Origin: Desulfobacula sp.
Lineage (GTDB): Bacteria; Desulfobacterota; Desulfobacteria; Desulfobacterales; Desulfobacteraceae
Length of the DNA: 9,008 bases
Direction of reading: 5' to 3'
Assembly: GCA_027858355.1 (NCBI GenBank)
Contig: JAQICW010000598.1
Coordinates: 1-9,008 of the forward strand
The notes beneath the pieces were generated by a model. That model worked only from the letters and a program-made list of their open reading frames with translations. It searched no databases and was not told the DNA's origin. Shown one piece after another: positions 1 to 7,112 of the stretch. Position 1 is the first letter of the stretch. The number at the start of each line of letters is the position of its first letter. Position numbers and translations under genes: made by a program.

Positions 1-212
1 ATTTTAGCCAGCATGGAAAATGCTGCCGTAAAAAAAACAAGCTGGGCCTCCTCATTTGAAGAAAGGGTATCTGTTCCAGGTCTTGATGAAAGATATACCT
101 GTTCCTTTTTATCCACAAATGTATGCCCGAATGCAGCCCCTGCAATAGCACCCAAAGGACCGCCCAAAGCAAACCCTATGGTTCCTCCAATCATTTTTCC
201 CAACCAGCTCAT
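1..212 (-). CDS. djlA: DjlA-like membrane-anchored J-domain co-chaperone, N-terminal part (cut by window edge)
   Basis: Only the first 70 residues are visible; the frame is still open at base 1. The protein starts MSWLGKMIGGTIGFALGGPL and continues with a glycine- and alanine-rich hydrophobic segment (about residues 8-30) ending in GHTF. It then has a polar linker and EEAQLVFFTAAFSMLAK (about residues 54-70). This matches the start of DjlA: a short N-terminal transmembrane helix with glycine packing motifs, a GH.FD-like end, then the first helix of the TerB-like domain that begins with a pattern like ALFFATTF. In known DjlA proteins a C-terminal J domain stimulates DnaK at the inner membrane; that part lies outside the window. 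The ATG at 212 is preceded by AAGGAAG about 5 nt upstream, a good Shine-Dalgarno. The gene follows dnaE in the same direction after 41 nt, so it is probably cotranscribed. A TerB-domain protein without a J domain cannot be excluded. Confidence 0.72.
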   Translation of the reverse strand, partial: MSWLGKMIGGTIGFALGGPLGAIAGAAFGHTFVDKKEQVYLSSRPGTDTLSSNEEAQLVFFTAAFSMLAK

Positions 213-253
213 TTTTCTTCCTTTCAAAATAAAATCAAATGTTTCATTTGCAA

Positions 254-3200
254 TTAAGATGTCTTTTTTTTATTCAGCCAGGGTTTTTTTTTCTTTTCTT
301 TCTCTTTAACAACGGCGCATCTGGTTTCAATGGCGCCCTTGCCCAGCAATTTTTCCACTTTGGCAAAAAAAGACGGGCTTGAATCAATCATATATTCATC
401 AGAGAGTTTAACCAGTACCGGTGGCTTATCGTCTATTCCTATTTTTAAACAGACCTTACAATCACCAGGAAAATTTTCAATGATGGATTTAAGTTTCTCA
501 AGTGTATCCACGGAAGATTCCTGATTATCAACTTTGATCAATACGCCATTGGTCCACTCTTCCGGCGCCTTTTCAATGGGAACTATTTTGTCTGCTATAA
601 GCTTGACAATATTTTCATTCTTCTGAACTTCTGCTTCCAGAATAACAATCTCTTCATTGGCCAAAAGCATGTGTGCTTTTGCATAGACTTCGGGAAATAC
701 CACAACTTCGATACTGCCGGACTGGTCCTCAATGGCGCTAAATGCCATCACATCCCCTTTTTTGGTTTTGTGCAGCTTATGAATTTTCACAAACCCGGCC
801 ATGCGGATCATTTTTCCATCAGCAACATCCTGAATATTTACGGAATTCACTGTGGTATATTTTTGAATCAAATCTTCGTATTTATCAAGGGGATGTCCTG
901 TAATATAAAACCCCAGAGTTTCTTTTTCCAGGGACAACAGCATGGAATCGTCCCATTCTTCAATATCAGGCAGTTTTGGAGTACTTTCAGGAAGTGCGGT
1001 TCCCATATTTGAATCTGTAAATAAATCCAGTTGTGAATCAGCTTTTTCCTTTTGTATTCTTGATCCATGATCCAGGGCATCTTCGAGAACAGCCATCATC
1101 TGGCTGCGCCGGGTATTTGTGGAATCAAAAGCCCCACACTTGATTAATGCCTCAAGGACTTTTTTATTCACCTTACCAAGGTGGACCCGCTCACAAAAAT
1201 CATAAATGCTTTCAAATTCATTTTCTTTATTTCTTATTTCAGCAATAGATTCAATTGCTGCTTCACCCACATTTTTCACGGCTGCAAGGCCAAACCTGAT
1301 ACATCCGTCAGACACGTTAAAATGCGCACCACTCTTGTTTACATCCGGTGGCAGCACTTTTATCTTATGGGTCCGGCATTCATCCATGTATTTTATGACT
1401 GCATCGGAATTATTTCTCTCACTGGTCATTAACGCAGCAATAAACTCAAGGGCAAAATTGGCCTTTAAAAAAGCTGTTTGATAGGCAATAAGGGCATAAG
1501 CCGCACTATGGGATTTATTAAAGCCATATCCACCAAATTTTTCCATTAAGTCAAAAAGTTCTGCAGCTGTTTTAGGATCATGATTGTTTTCCCTAGCCCC
1601 TTTCAGGAAGAGTTCACGATGTTGTTCCATCATGGCAACAATTTTTTTCCCCATGGCTTTTCTAAGCCCGTCTGCATCTGCCATTGAATAATTGGCAATT
1701 AAGGCGGCAATCTTCATGACCTGTTCCTGGTATAAAATTACCCCATAGGTTTCTTTTAATACAGGTTCAAGCTCTTCAAAAAGATAGACCACTTCTTCCC
1801 GGCCATGCCTGCGTTCCACATAGGTAGTTGCCATGCCGCTGTCCAAAGGACCCGGGCGGTAGAGGGCCACCAGAGCTACAATATCAGAAAAGCTTGCCGG
1901 CTTCAGTCTTGAAATCAAATCCTTCATACCTGAACTTTCAAGCTGAAACACCCCTGTTGTGTCGGCATTTTGTAAAAGCTCAAAAGTTTTGGCATCTTTA
2001 TAATCAAGATCCAGGAGATCCGGCGGTGTTTTCCCCTGGCTTTTAATCAATTCAATACAATTTTTAATAACAGTGAGATTTCTTAATCCTAGAAAATCAA
2101 ACTTAACCAACCCGAGTTTTTCAACATAATTCATGTCAATCTGGGTCAGGGTCTCACCCTCTTTGCCTTTATATAAGGGCAGATATTGGTTTAAAGGTTT
2201 ATCAGAAACCACAACCCCGGCTGCATGGGTGGATGCGTGTCTTGGCAACCCTTCCAAAAGGAGCGATATTTCCAGCATCAGGGTCTTTTCTTCTGACTCA
2301 GCACATTTCTTTTCGATTGCCGGGACCGCTTCAATGGCCTGTGTAAGGTTTTTTGCATTATCCGGGATCATTTTGGCAATTTCATCCACCTCGGATAAAA
2401 GAACGCCGATTGCTCTTCCCACATCCCTGATAACAGCTTTGGCCTTAAGCTTTCCAAAAGTTATAATCTGGCAGACATACTCAGGTCCGCCATAACGATC
2501 AATGACATATTTATAAACCTGATCTCTACCTTCAATACAAAAATCCACATCAATATCTGGCATACTCATACGGGAAGGGTTTAAAAATCTCTCAAAAATC
2601 AGCCCATGTTCAATAGGATCAAGGGCTGTAATACCCATTGCAAAAGCCACCATGGAGCCTGCTGCCGATCCTCTTCCAGGACCCACTGGCACATTGATTT
2701 TTTTTGAATATTCTATAAAATCAGCAACTATTAAAAAATATCCAGGAAATCCCATGCCAAGGATCACACTGATTTCATACTCAATTCGATCCCTGTAAAC
2801 CTGTTCGTCAATAGCTGGATTTGAAATCTTAATAAGCTTAAGTTTTTTTTCAAATCCCTCCATGGCCTTTTGTTTGAAGATATCATCCTCAGACTCTTCA
2901 GAGGATTGTGCATATCTTGGGAAATGATAGGTCTTGTCATCAAATTCAACATTGCATTTTGAAATCACTTCCCTTGTGTTCTCAATTGCACCTGGATAAT
3001 CGCCAAAAGATTGGATCATCTCCTGAGGCGACTTAAAATACAGCTGGTCAGAATCGAATTTGAATCTGTTTTGATTGTTAAGCGTATCCCCTGTTTGAAT
3101 GCAAAGCAGTATTTCATGGGCTTTATCATCACCCTTGGAAAGATAGTGGCAGTCATTGGTGGCCACCATGGGAATAGACAAACGCTGACTGATGTCAAGA

Positions 3201-3781
3201 ATTCCCTGATTAACCTTATCTTGAATTCCTATTCCATTTTGCTGGACTTCCAGGAAAAAATTCCCCTCACCAAAAGTATTCTGATAAAACCTGGCTGCAT
3301 CATCTGCAGCATCCATGTTATTTTGAATAATATTTTGAGAAATGTCGCCTTTAAGACAGGCAGAAAGCCCTATCAATCCTTTTGAATTATTAGCAAGAAA
3401 TTCCCTGTCAATCCTGGGCTTATAATAAAACCCCTTGAGCTGGGCAATGGAAACCAGTTTGCAAAGGTTGGCATATCCTTCACGATCTTTTGCCAGAAGA
3501 ACCAAATGTCTAAGTCCCTTATGATCTATCTGGGTACGGTCATTCAAAGTTCTGGGAGCAATATATACTTCACACCCGATAACGGGTTTGATAGAATTTT
3601 TCCTGGCTTTTTCATAAAATGCCGCAACACCGAACATGGTGCCGTGATCAGTAATGGATACTGCATCCATTCCATATTCCTGGCATCGTTTAAACAATGA
3701 ATCCAGTCTTATGGCTCCATCAAGAAGTGAATACTCAGTATGAAGATGAAGGTGATAAAATGGCGATGACAATTTGTTCAT
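254..3781 (-). CDS. dnaE: DNA polymerase III subunit alpha (replicative DNA polymerase)
   Basis: Catalytic subunit of the chromosomal replicase, 1175 residues from the chosen ATG, close to the E. coli length of about 1160. Domains in order: an N-terminal PHP domain (about 8-215) with H12, H14, D21, H46, E70, H91, C141, D209 and H211 at the metal-ligand positions; the polymerase core with PGRGSAAGS and PDIDVDF (408-414; catalytic D409 and D411) and the third catalytic aspartate D562 in KFDFLGL; a helix-hairpin-helix region near 830; the clamp-binding pentapeptide QLDLF (917-921, bases 1033-1019); and an OB-fold near 990-1065. The C-terminal end is very lysine-rich. The frame can be extended to a TTG at 3802, but that lies inside guaB. 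The ATG at 3781 puts the conserved HLHLHTEYSLLDGA near the N-terminus as usual and leaves a 7-nt gap to the guaB stop. Its Shine-Dalgarno is weak, so translation may be coupled to guaB. Confidence 0.97.
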   Translation of the reverse strand: MNKLSSPFYHLHLHTEYSLLDGAIRLDSLFKRCQEYGMDAVSITDHGTMFGVAAFYEKARKNSIKPVIGCEVYIAPRTLNDRTQIDHKGLRHLVLLAKDREGYANLCKLVSIAQLKGFYYKPRIDREFLANNSKGLIGLSACLKGDISQNIIQNNMDAADDAARFYQNTFGEGNFFLEVQQNGIGIQDKVNQGILDISQRLSIPMVATNDCHYLSKGDDKAHEILLCIQTGDTLNNQNRFKFDSDQLYFKSPQEMIQSFGDYPGAIENTREVISKCNVEFDDKTYHFPRYAQSSEESEDDIFKQKAMEGFEKKLKLIKISNPAIDEQVYRDRIEYEISVILGMGFPGYFLIVADFIEYSKKINVPVGPGRGSAAGSMVAFAMGITALDPIEHGLIFERFLNPSRMSMPDIDVDFCIEGRDQVYKYVIDRYGGPEYVCQIITFGKLKAKAVIRDVGRAIGVLLSEVDEIAKMIPDNAKNLTQAIEAVPAIEKKCAESEEKTLMLEISLLLEGLPRHASTHAAGVVVSDKPLNQYLPLYKGKEGETLTQIDMNYVEKLGLVKFDFLGLRNLTVIKNCIELIKSQGKTPPDLLDLDYKDAKTFELLQNADTTGVFQLESSGMKDLISRLKPASFSDIVALVALYRPGPLDSGMATTYVERRHGREEVVYLFEELEPVLKETYGVILYQEQVMKIAALIANYSMADADGLRKAMGKKIVAMMEQHRELFLKGARENNHDPKTAAELFDLMEKFGGYGFNKSHSAAYALIAYQTAFLKANFALEFIAALMTSERNNSDAVIKYMDECRTHKIKVLPPDVNKSGAHFNVSDGCIRFGLAAVKNVGEAAIESIAEIRNKENEFESIYDFCERVHLGKVNKKVLEALIKCGAFDSTNTRRSQMMAVLEDALDHGSRIQKEKADSQLDLFTDSNMGTALPESTPKLPDIEEWDDSMLLSLEKETLGFYITGHPLDKYEDLIQKYTTVNSVNIQDVADGKMIRMAGFVKIHKLHKTKKGDVMAFSAIEDQSGSIEVVVFPEVYAKAHMLLANEEIVILEAEVQKNENIVKLIADKIVPIEKAPEEWTNGVLIKVDNQESSVDTLEKLKSIIENFPGDCKVCLKIGIDDKPPVLVKLSDEYMIDSSPSFFAKVEKLLGKGAIETRCAVVKEKEKKKKPWLNKKKTS

Positions 3782-3788
3782 TCTTAGA

Positions 3789-5258
3789 TTAAAGGCTTTC
3801 AACCCTGTAATTTGGTGCCTCTTTGGTTATTGCAACATCGTGTACATGGCTTTCCTTAAGTCCAGCAGCACTTATTTTAATAAATCTTGCCTTTTCTTGA
3901 AGCTCTTGGATTGAAGCTGCCCCCAGATATCCCATGCCGGCTTTAAGACCGCCAATCATCTGAACAATATTTTCTTTGACAGTTCCTCTAAAAGGAATTC
4001 TGCCAACAATGCCTTCAGGAACAAGTTCATCGTCTTCGCCAGTATCTTTCTGGTAATACCGGTCTGAACTGCCTTGTCTCATTGCTTCAACAGACCCCAT
4101 GCCCCGGTATGCCTTGTAGGAACGCCCCTGGTAAAGCACAATTTCACCCGGACTTTCCTGAGTGCCTGCCAGAAGGGTTCCCAGCATGACAGAATCAGCA
4201 CCCGCACCTAAAGCTTTTGCGATATCACCGGAAAATTTGATCCCACCATCAGCAATAAGCGGAACACCGCTTGCCTTTGAAATCTCATTACAATTTCTAA
4301 TGGCAGTCAACTGAGGTACGCCAACCCCGGCAACAATACGGGTGGTACAAATTGATCCAGGTCCAATACCGATTTTAACGGCATCTACTCCTGCATCTAT
4401 CAAGGCTTTTGCACCAGCTTCCATGGCCACATTTCCAGCAATAAGCTGGCAATGTGGAAAAGCATTTTTAATTTTCTTGATTGCGTCAATCACATTTTTT
4501 GAATGGCCATGGGAAGTGTCTATCACAAGGGCATCTGCCCCTTTATTTAACAATGCTTCAACCCTTTGCATCATGTCAGAACCAACACCAATGGCAGCGC
4601 CTGCCCTTAACCTGCCCAAAGAATCCTTGCAGGCATTGGGATATTTTTTTATTTTTTCAATATCTTTTATTGTGATTAAACCCTTGAGCTTTCCATCTTT
4701 ATCAACAACCAGAAGCTTTTCAATTCTATGTTTGTGCAGCATGATTTTAGATTCTTCAAGACTACATTTTTCCCGAACAGTTATCAGGTTTTCAGTGGTC
4801 ATAACTTCTCTTGCAGATTTTTCCAAATGGGTCTCAAACCTTAAGTCTCTGTTGGTCACAATACCGACAAGTTTATCCCCTTCAGTCACAGGTATCCCGG
4901 AAATCCTGTATTTGGCCATAATTTTTAAAATTTCTGAAATGGAAACATCTGGATGGACCGTAATGGGATCAACAATCATTCCGCTTTCTGATTTTTTTAC
5001 CCGGTCAACTTCAATGGCCTGCTCTTCTATACTCAGATTCCTGTGAATAAAGCCCAACCCCCCTGCCCTTGCCATGCTAATAGCTGTCAATGCTTCAGTA
5101 ACAGTATCCATGGCTGCACTGACAATGGGAATATTCAGTTCAAGTTCTCTGGTCAAACGGGTATGGGTCTTGACTTGATCAGGCAGAATAGCTGAATAGT
5201 CAGGTAATAGTAGGACGTCATCAAAGGACAGTCCTTCCTCGGATAATATATTGGACAT
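3789..5258 (-). CDS. guaB: Inosine-5'-monophosphate dehydrogenase
   Basis: Oxidises IMP to XMP with NAD+, the first committed step towards GMP, in the cytosol. It is 489 residues, against about 488 in E. coli. The TIM-barrel start contains [10 protein letters not shown] and [10 protein letters not shown] pair of CBS domains is inserted at about residues 95-205. The catalytic loop GPGSICTTR carries the nucleophile Cys304. The IMP phosphate-binding segment includes [18 protein letters not shown], and [10 protein letters not shown] follows. The mobile flap carries the conserved dyad Arg400-Tyr401 in SSDRYYQ. The ATG at 5258 has a strong Shine-Dalgarno, GGAGG at 5270-5266, 7 nt upstream. It is the first gene of a likely guaB-dnaE-djlA transcript: the stop lies 7 nt before the dnaE ATG. 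CBS domains in this family usually respond to purine nucleotides; that is family knowledge, not visible here. I see nothing truncated or missing. Confidence 0.98.
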   Translation of the reverse strand: MSNILSEEGLSFDDVLLLPDYSAILPDQVKTHTRLTRELELNIPIVSAAMDTVTEALTAISMARAGGLGFIHRNLSIEEQAIEVDRVKKSESGMIVDPITVHPDVSISEILKIMAKYRISGIPVTEGDKLVGIVTNRDLRFETHLEKSAREVMTTENLITVREKCSLEESKIMLHKHRIEKLLVVDKDGKLKGLITIKDIEKIKKYPNACKDSLGRLRAGAAIGVGSDMMQRVEALLNKGADALVIDTSHGHSKNVIDAIKKIKNAFPHCQLIAGNVAMEAGAKALIDAGVDAVKIGIGPGSICTTRIVAGVGVPQLTAIRNCNEISKASGVPLIADGGIKFSGDIAKALGAGADSVMLGTLLAGTQESPGEIVLYQGRSYKAYRGMGSVEAMRQGSSDRYYQKDTGEDDELVPEGIVGRIPFRGTVKENIVQMIGGLKAGMGYLGAASIQELQEKARFIKISAAGLKESHVHDVAITKEAPNYRVESL

Positions 5259-5265
5259 AAGTTAA

Positions 5266-5270
5266 CCTCC
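5266..5270 (-). promoter_or_regulatory. Shine-Dalgarno of guaB
   Basis: The minus strand reads GGAGG, then a 7-nt spacer, then the guaB ATG at 5258. This is the best ribosome-binding site in the window and fixes the guaB start. By contrast, dnaE and the yciO-like gene have only weak purine-rich sequence before their starts. Confidence 0.85.
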
Positions 5271-5398
5271 AGAAAGGAAAATGTTTATTGATACTATTAG
5301 GCCGGCAATCTAATGAAGTCTTAAACGGCCAAGCATATTTAAAAATCAAGTCAGTATATAAACAGGAATAATTAGCAAATATCACATTTTTTAGCAAG

Positions 5399-5410
5399 AT
5401 CAATATTGAT
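5399..5410. promoter_or_regulatory. 12-bp perfect palindrome, possible operator
   Basis: ATCAATATTGAT is a perfect 12-bp palindrome in the divergent intergenic region. It lies upstream of the yciO -35 box and upstream of the tentative guaB -10. That position would suit a dimeric regulator acting on either gene. The sequence is AT-rich, and a palindrome of this size can arise by chance, so a regulatory role is only a suggestion. Confidence 0.25.
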
Positions 5411-5446
5411 ACCAACGACAAAAGATGACAGGGAAAGATGATTTGA

Positions 5447-5475
5447 TTGACATAAATATTTTTTATAGCTATTTT
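5447..5475 (+). promoter_or_regulatory. Probable sigma-70 type promoter for the yciO-like gene
   Basis: A perfect -35 hexamer TTGACA (5447-5452) is separated by 17 bp from TATTTT (5470-5475), which matches four of six -10 consensus positions. Transcription would begin near 5482, giving a leader of about 68 nt before the ATG at 5550. No other gene lies upstream in this orientation, so the gene needs its own promoter here. The -35 match and the ideal spacing are seen in the sequence; promoter activity is inferred. Confidence 0.55.
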
Positions 5476-5549
5476 GTCCTTTGCTTATTTTAATATTTGC
5501 TTATTAAATTGTGAAGTAAACCAAAGGAAAACTTGATAAAGAAAAACGC

Positions 5550-6158
5550 ATGCTGTTAAAAATCAATCCACATAATCCTCAGGAGCGCCAGATCGATAGA
5601 GTGGTGGATATTATTAGAAAAGGCGGAATTGTGGCCTACCCAACGGATACCTTTTACGGTATCGGGTGTGATATTATGAATAAAAAAGCCATTGAAAAAA
5701 TTTATGCCATAAAACAAAGAGATAAGAACAAACCCTTCAGCTTTATCTGTTCTGATTTAAAAAATATTTCTCAATATGCCAAAGTATCTAACTTTGCCTA
5801 TAGAAATATGAAAAGATTATTGCCAGGTCCCTATACATTTGTTTTATCAGGATCCAAACTGGTTCCCAAAATAATGCTGACCAAGCGTAGAACTGCCGGA
5901 ATAAGGGTCCCGGATAATAAAATTGCATTAGCACTTGCCAGTGAGCTTGGCTATCCCATCATTTCAACCAGCGCAACCCGTCCAGATGGGCAGGTTTTTG
6001 AAGACCCATCACTGATTCATGACCATTTTGTAAAAACCATTGATGTGGTTATAGATGGCGGTCCTGTTCCAGGATCTCCTTCAAGCGTTATTTCTTTAAT
6101 TGATGATATACCGGAGATTATCCGTTATGGTGCCGGTGATATTGATATCTTTGAGTAA
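5550..6158 (+). CDS. yciO: YciO/TsaC (Sua5-YrdC) family protein, putative L-threonylcarbamoyladenylate synthase
   Basis: A 202-residue single-domain protein of the YrdC fold with no C-terminal Sua5 domain. It resembles YciO over its whole length: HPHNPQ-like start (NPHNPQERQID), IVAYPTDTFYGIGC (27-40), LPGPYTFVL (91-99), AGIRVPDN (116-123), PIISTSA (136-142), VVIDGG (166-171) and the end RYGAGDIDIFE. TsaC and Sua5 make threonylcarbamoyl-AMP from threonine, bicarbonate and ATP for the t6A37 base of ANN-decoding tRNAs; the role of YciO is less settled. K55-Q56-R57 matches the KxR motif of TsaC, but the usual SAN motif reads SAT (141-143). It is the only plus-strand gene, has its own promoter, and has only weak purine-rich sequence before the ATG. 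Its last 63 bp overlap the end of sppA on the opposite strand. Family assignment is firm; whether it is the cell's t6A enzyme is not. Confidence 0.88.
   Translation: MLLKINPHNPQERQIDRVVDIIRKGGIVAYPTDTFYGIGCDIMNKKAIEKIYAIKQRDKNKPFSFICSDLKNISQYAKVSNFAYRNMKRLLPGPYTFVLSGSKLVPKIMLTKRRTAGIRVPDNKIALALASELGYPIISTSATRPDGQVFEDPSLIHDHFVKTIDVVIDGGPVPGSPSSVISLIDDIPEIIRYGAGDIDIFE
6096..6158. other. Convergent 3' overlap of yciO and sppA, codon registers aligned
   Basis: The two genes run into each other for 63 bp, covering residue 183 to the stop of the plus-strand protein and residue 281 to the stop of SppA. Codon boundaries coincide, so every codon on one strand is the exact reverse complement of a codon on the other. 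Each TAA stop lies opposite a TTA leucine codon of the partner. The plus-strand product here is the conserved YciO end (RYGAGD), while the SppA side is a variable tail beyond the protease core. The tail of SppA was therefore probably gained by reading into yciO. Confidence 0.9.
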
Positions 6159-6998
6159 GGTGTTTGTCAGTTTTTTTAAAAAAGTGATTTTATCCTCTTT
6201 GGGATAAACAGGGTTTAATTTGCCTTTTATATTGGCTATTTCGCCTGCCCACTGCACTGCATCATCAAGATTCCCCAGACGATCTATTAATTTTAAATTA
6301 AGCGCTTTTTCACCAGTATACATTCTTCCGTCTGCAAGTGTTGTCATGGTCTTAATATCAATATTTCTAGCCTTTGCAACATCATTTACAAACTGGAGAT
6401 GAAGCTCATCAACAAGGTCTTGAAGGATTTTTTTTTCTGGATCTTTAAGCTCTCTTAAGGGAGAGCCCATACCCTTGTACTTGCCGCTTTTGATTACAAC
6501 AGGAGAAATACCAATTTTTTTAGCGATTTCCATAATATTAACATATTCCATGAGCACACCAATGCTGCCCGTGATGGTTCCTGGGTTGGCAACTATTCCG
6601 CTAGTTGCAGATGCAATATAGTATCCCCCGGAGGCGGCAACGGATCCCATGGAGGTGATTATTTTTTTTTCTCTCCTGGTTTTCATGATTTCCCTATAAA
6701 TTTCCTGGGCAGGTCCAATGCCACCACCTGGAGAATCGATTCTTAAAATAATGGCTTTGATAGCATCATCATCTCGAAAGGTTTTAATATTCTTAATAGT
6801 TTTTTTTGAAGATAATATCATACCATTAATTTCTACAATACCGATATTGCCTTCAGATGATGAGTACTGCTGTGCAAACTGAGTATTCAATATTTTTGAA
6901 CCAAATAATACAAGAACAAAAAATCCAACAAAAATGACAGTCAAACAGGTGGAAACAATCATTAAGAAAAATAAAAATGGATGTCTTCTGGCAAACAT
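6096..6998 (-). CDS. sppA: Signal peptide peptidase SppA-type membrane protease (family S49)
   Basis: A 300-residue short-form SppA that degrades cleaved signal peptides and other membrane-associated peptides at the outer face of the inner membrane. A basic start (MFARRHPF) precedes one transmembrane helix, about residues 9-33. The ClpP-like fold begins at IGIVEINGMI (52-61). ILRIDSPGGG (84-93) forms the oxyanion-side loop. The nucleophile is Ser123 in AASGGYY and the general base Lys175 in SGKYKGMGSP. The Ser-Lys distance of 52 residues equals that of Bacillus subtilis SppA (S147, K199). It has one protease domain, unlike the double-length E. coli SppA. The ATG at 6998 has AAGGA about 8 nt upstream. 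It lies about 29 nt after the rpsA terminator, so it depends on read-through or on a promoter inside or just after rpsA. Two A9 runs occur in the coding strand (6428-6436 and 6662-6670). Confidence 0.94.
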   Translation of the reverse strand: MFARRHPFLFFLMIVSTCLTVIFVGFFVLVLFGSKILNTQFAQQYSSSEGNIGIVEINGMILSSKKTIKNIKTFRDDDAIKAIILRIDSPGGGIGPAQEIYREIMKTRREKKIITSMGSVAASGGYYIASATSGIVANPGTITGSIGVLMEYVNIMEIAKKIGISPVVIKSGKYKGMGSPLRELKDPEKKILQDLVDELHLQFVNDVAKARNIDIKTMTTLADGRMYTGEKALNLKLIDRLGNLDDAVQWAGEIANIKGKLNPVYPKEDKITFLKKLTNTLLKDINITGTITDNLRYIIN

Positions 6999-7027
6999 AT
7001 TAACGTCCTTATATAATCAGTTTTTAT

Positions 7028-7064
7028 AAAAAAAGGGGCCGGTTCAATTTTACTTGACCGGCCC
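7028..7064 (-). terminator. Intrinsic terminator downstream of rpsA
   Basis: On the minus strand GGGCCGGT (7064-7057) pairs perfectly with ACCGGCCC (7043-7036). CAA and TTG extend the stem inward past one bulged A, leaving a loop of about 6 nt (GTAAAA). One C and then seven T (7034-7028) follow directly. This is a strong, one-directional rho-independent terminator, about 50 nt after the tandem TAA TAA stops of rpsA. Confidence 0.9.
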
Positions 7065-7112
7065 ATATACACTATTTAGCACTCAGAAACGATGGTATTG
7101 TGTTTTGAGTTA

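Larger units (their letters stand above)
5259..5549. other. Divergent promoter region between guaB and the yciO-like gene
   Basis: This AT-rich interval holds no convincing gene. Rightwards it has a good promoter (5447-5475). Leftwards, a possible -10 TATACT occurs on the minus strand at 5358-5353, but no good -35 stands at the right distance, so the guaB promoter is not firmly located. If real, it would give a guaB leader of about 87 nt. That leader contains a small inverted repeat, GGCCG and CGGCC, around 5299-5331, with a loop of about 21 nt. It is neither followed by a T-run nor recognisable as a known purine riboswitch. A 12-bp palindrome lies at 5399-5410. The 9-mer TATTGATAC occurs twice, at 5286-5294 and 5404-5412. 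Confidence 0.6.

Noticed and set aside
13..309. 98-codon plus-strand frame at the left edge
   Set aside because: It is antisense to the djlA-like start and the dnaE end. The minus-strand reading has a Shine-Dalgarno and clear DjlA-like sequence; this one shows nothing recognisable.
3782..3802. TTG at 3802 as the start of dnaE
   Set aside because: It would overlap guaB by 14 nt and add seven residues without family support. The ATG at 3781 fits the usual DnaE N-terminus better.
4342..5046. 234-codon open frame on the plus strand opposite guaB
   Set aside because: It lies entirely antisense to the well-supported IMP dehydrogenase gene and has no recognisable domain. It is an antisense shadow.
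5299..5331. Inverted repeat in the guaB leader as a purine riboswitch
   Set aside because: It is only a 5-bp stem with a large loop. I could not see a three-way junction or a following terminator typical of purine-sensing riboswitches.
5221..5421. 66-codon minus-strand frame upstream of guaB
   Set aside because: It overlaps the guaB start in another frame, spans the likely guaB promoter region and resembles nothing known to me.
6189..6208. Hairpin TTTATCC/GGATAAA just after the yciO stop, considered as its terminator
   Set aside because: The stem has few GC pairs and no T-run follows on the plus strand. It also lies inside the sppA coding sequence.
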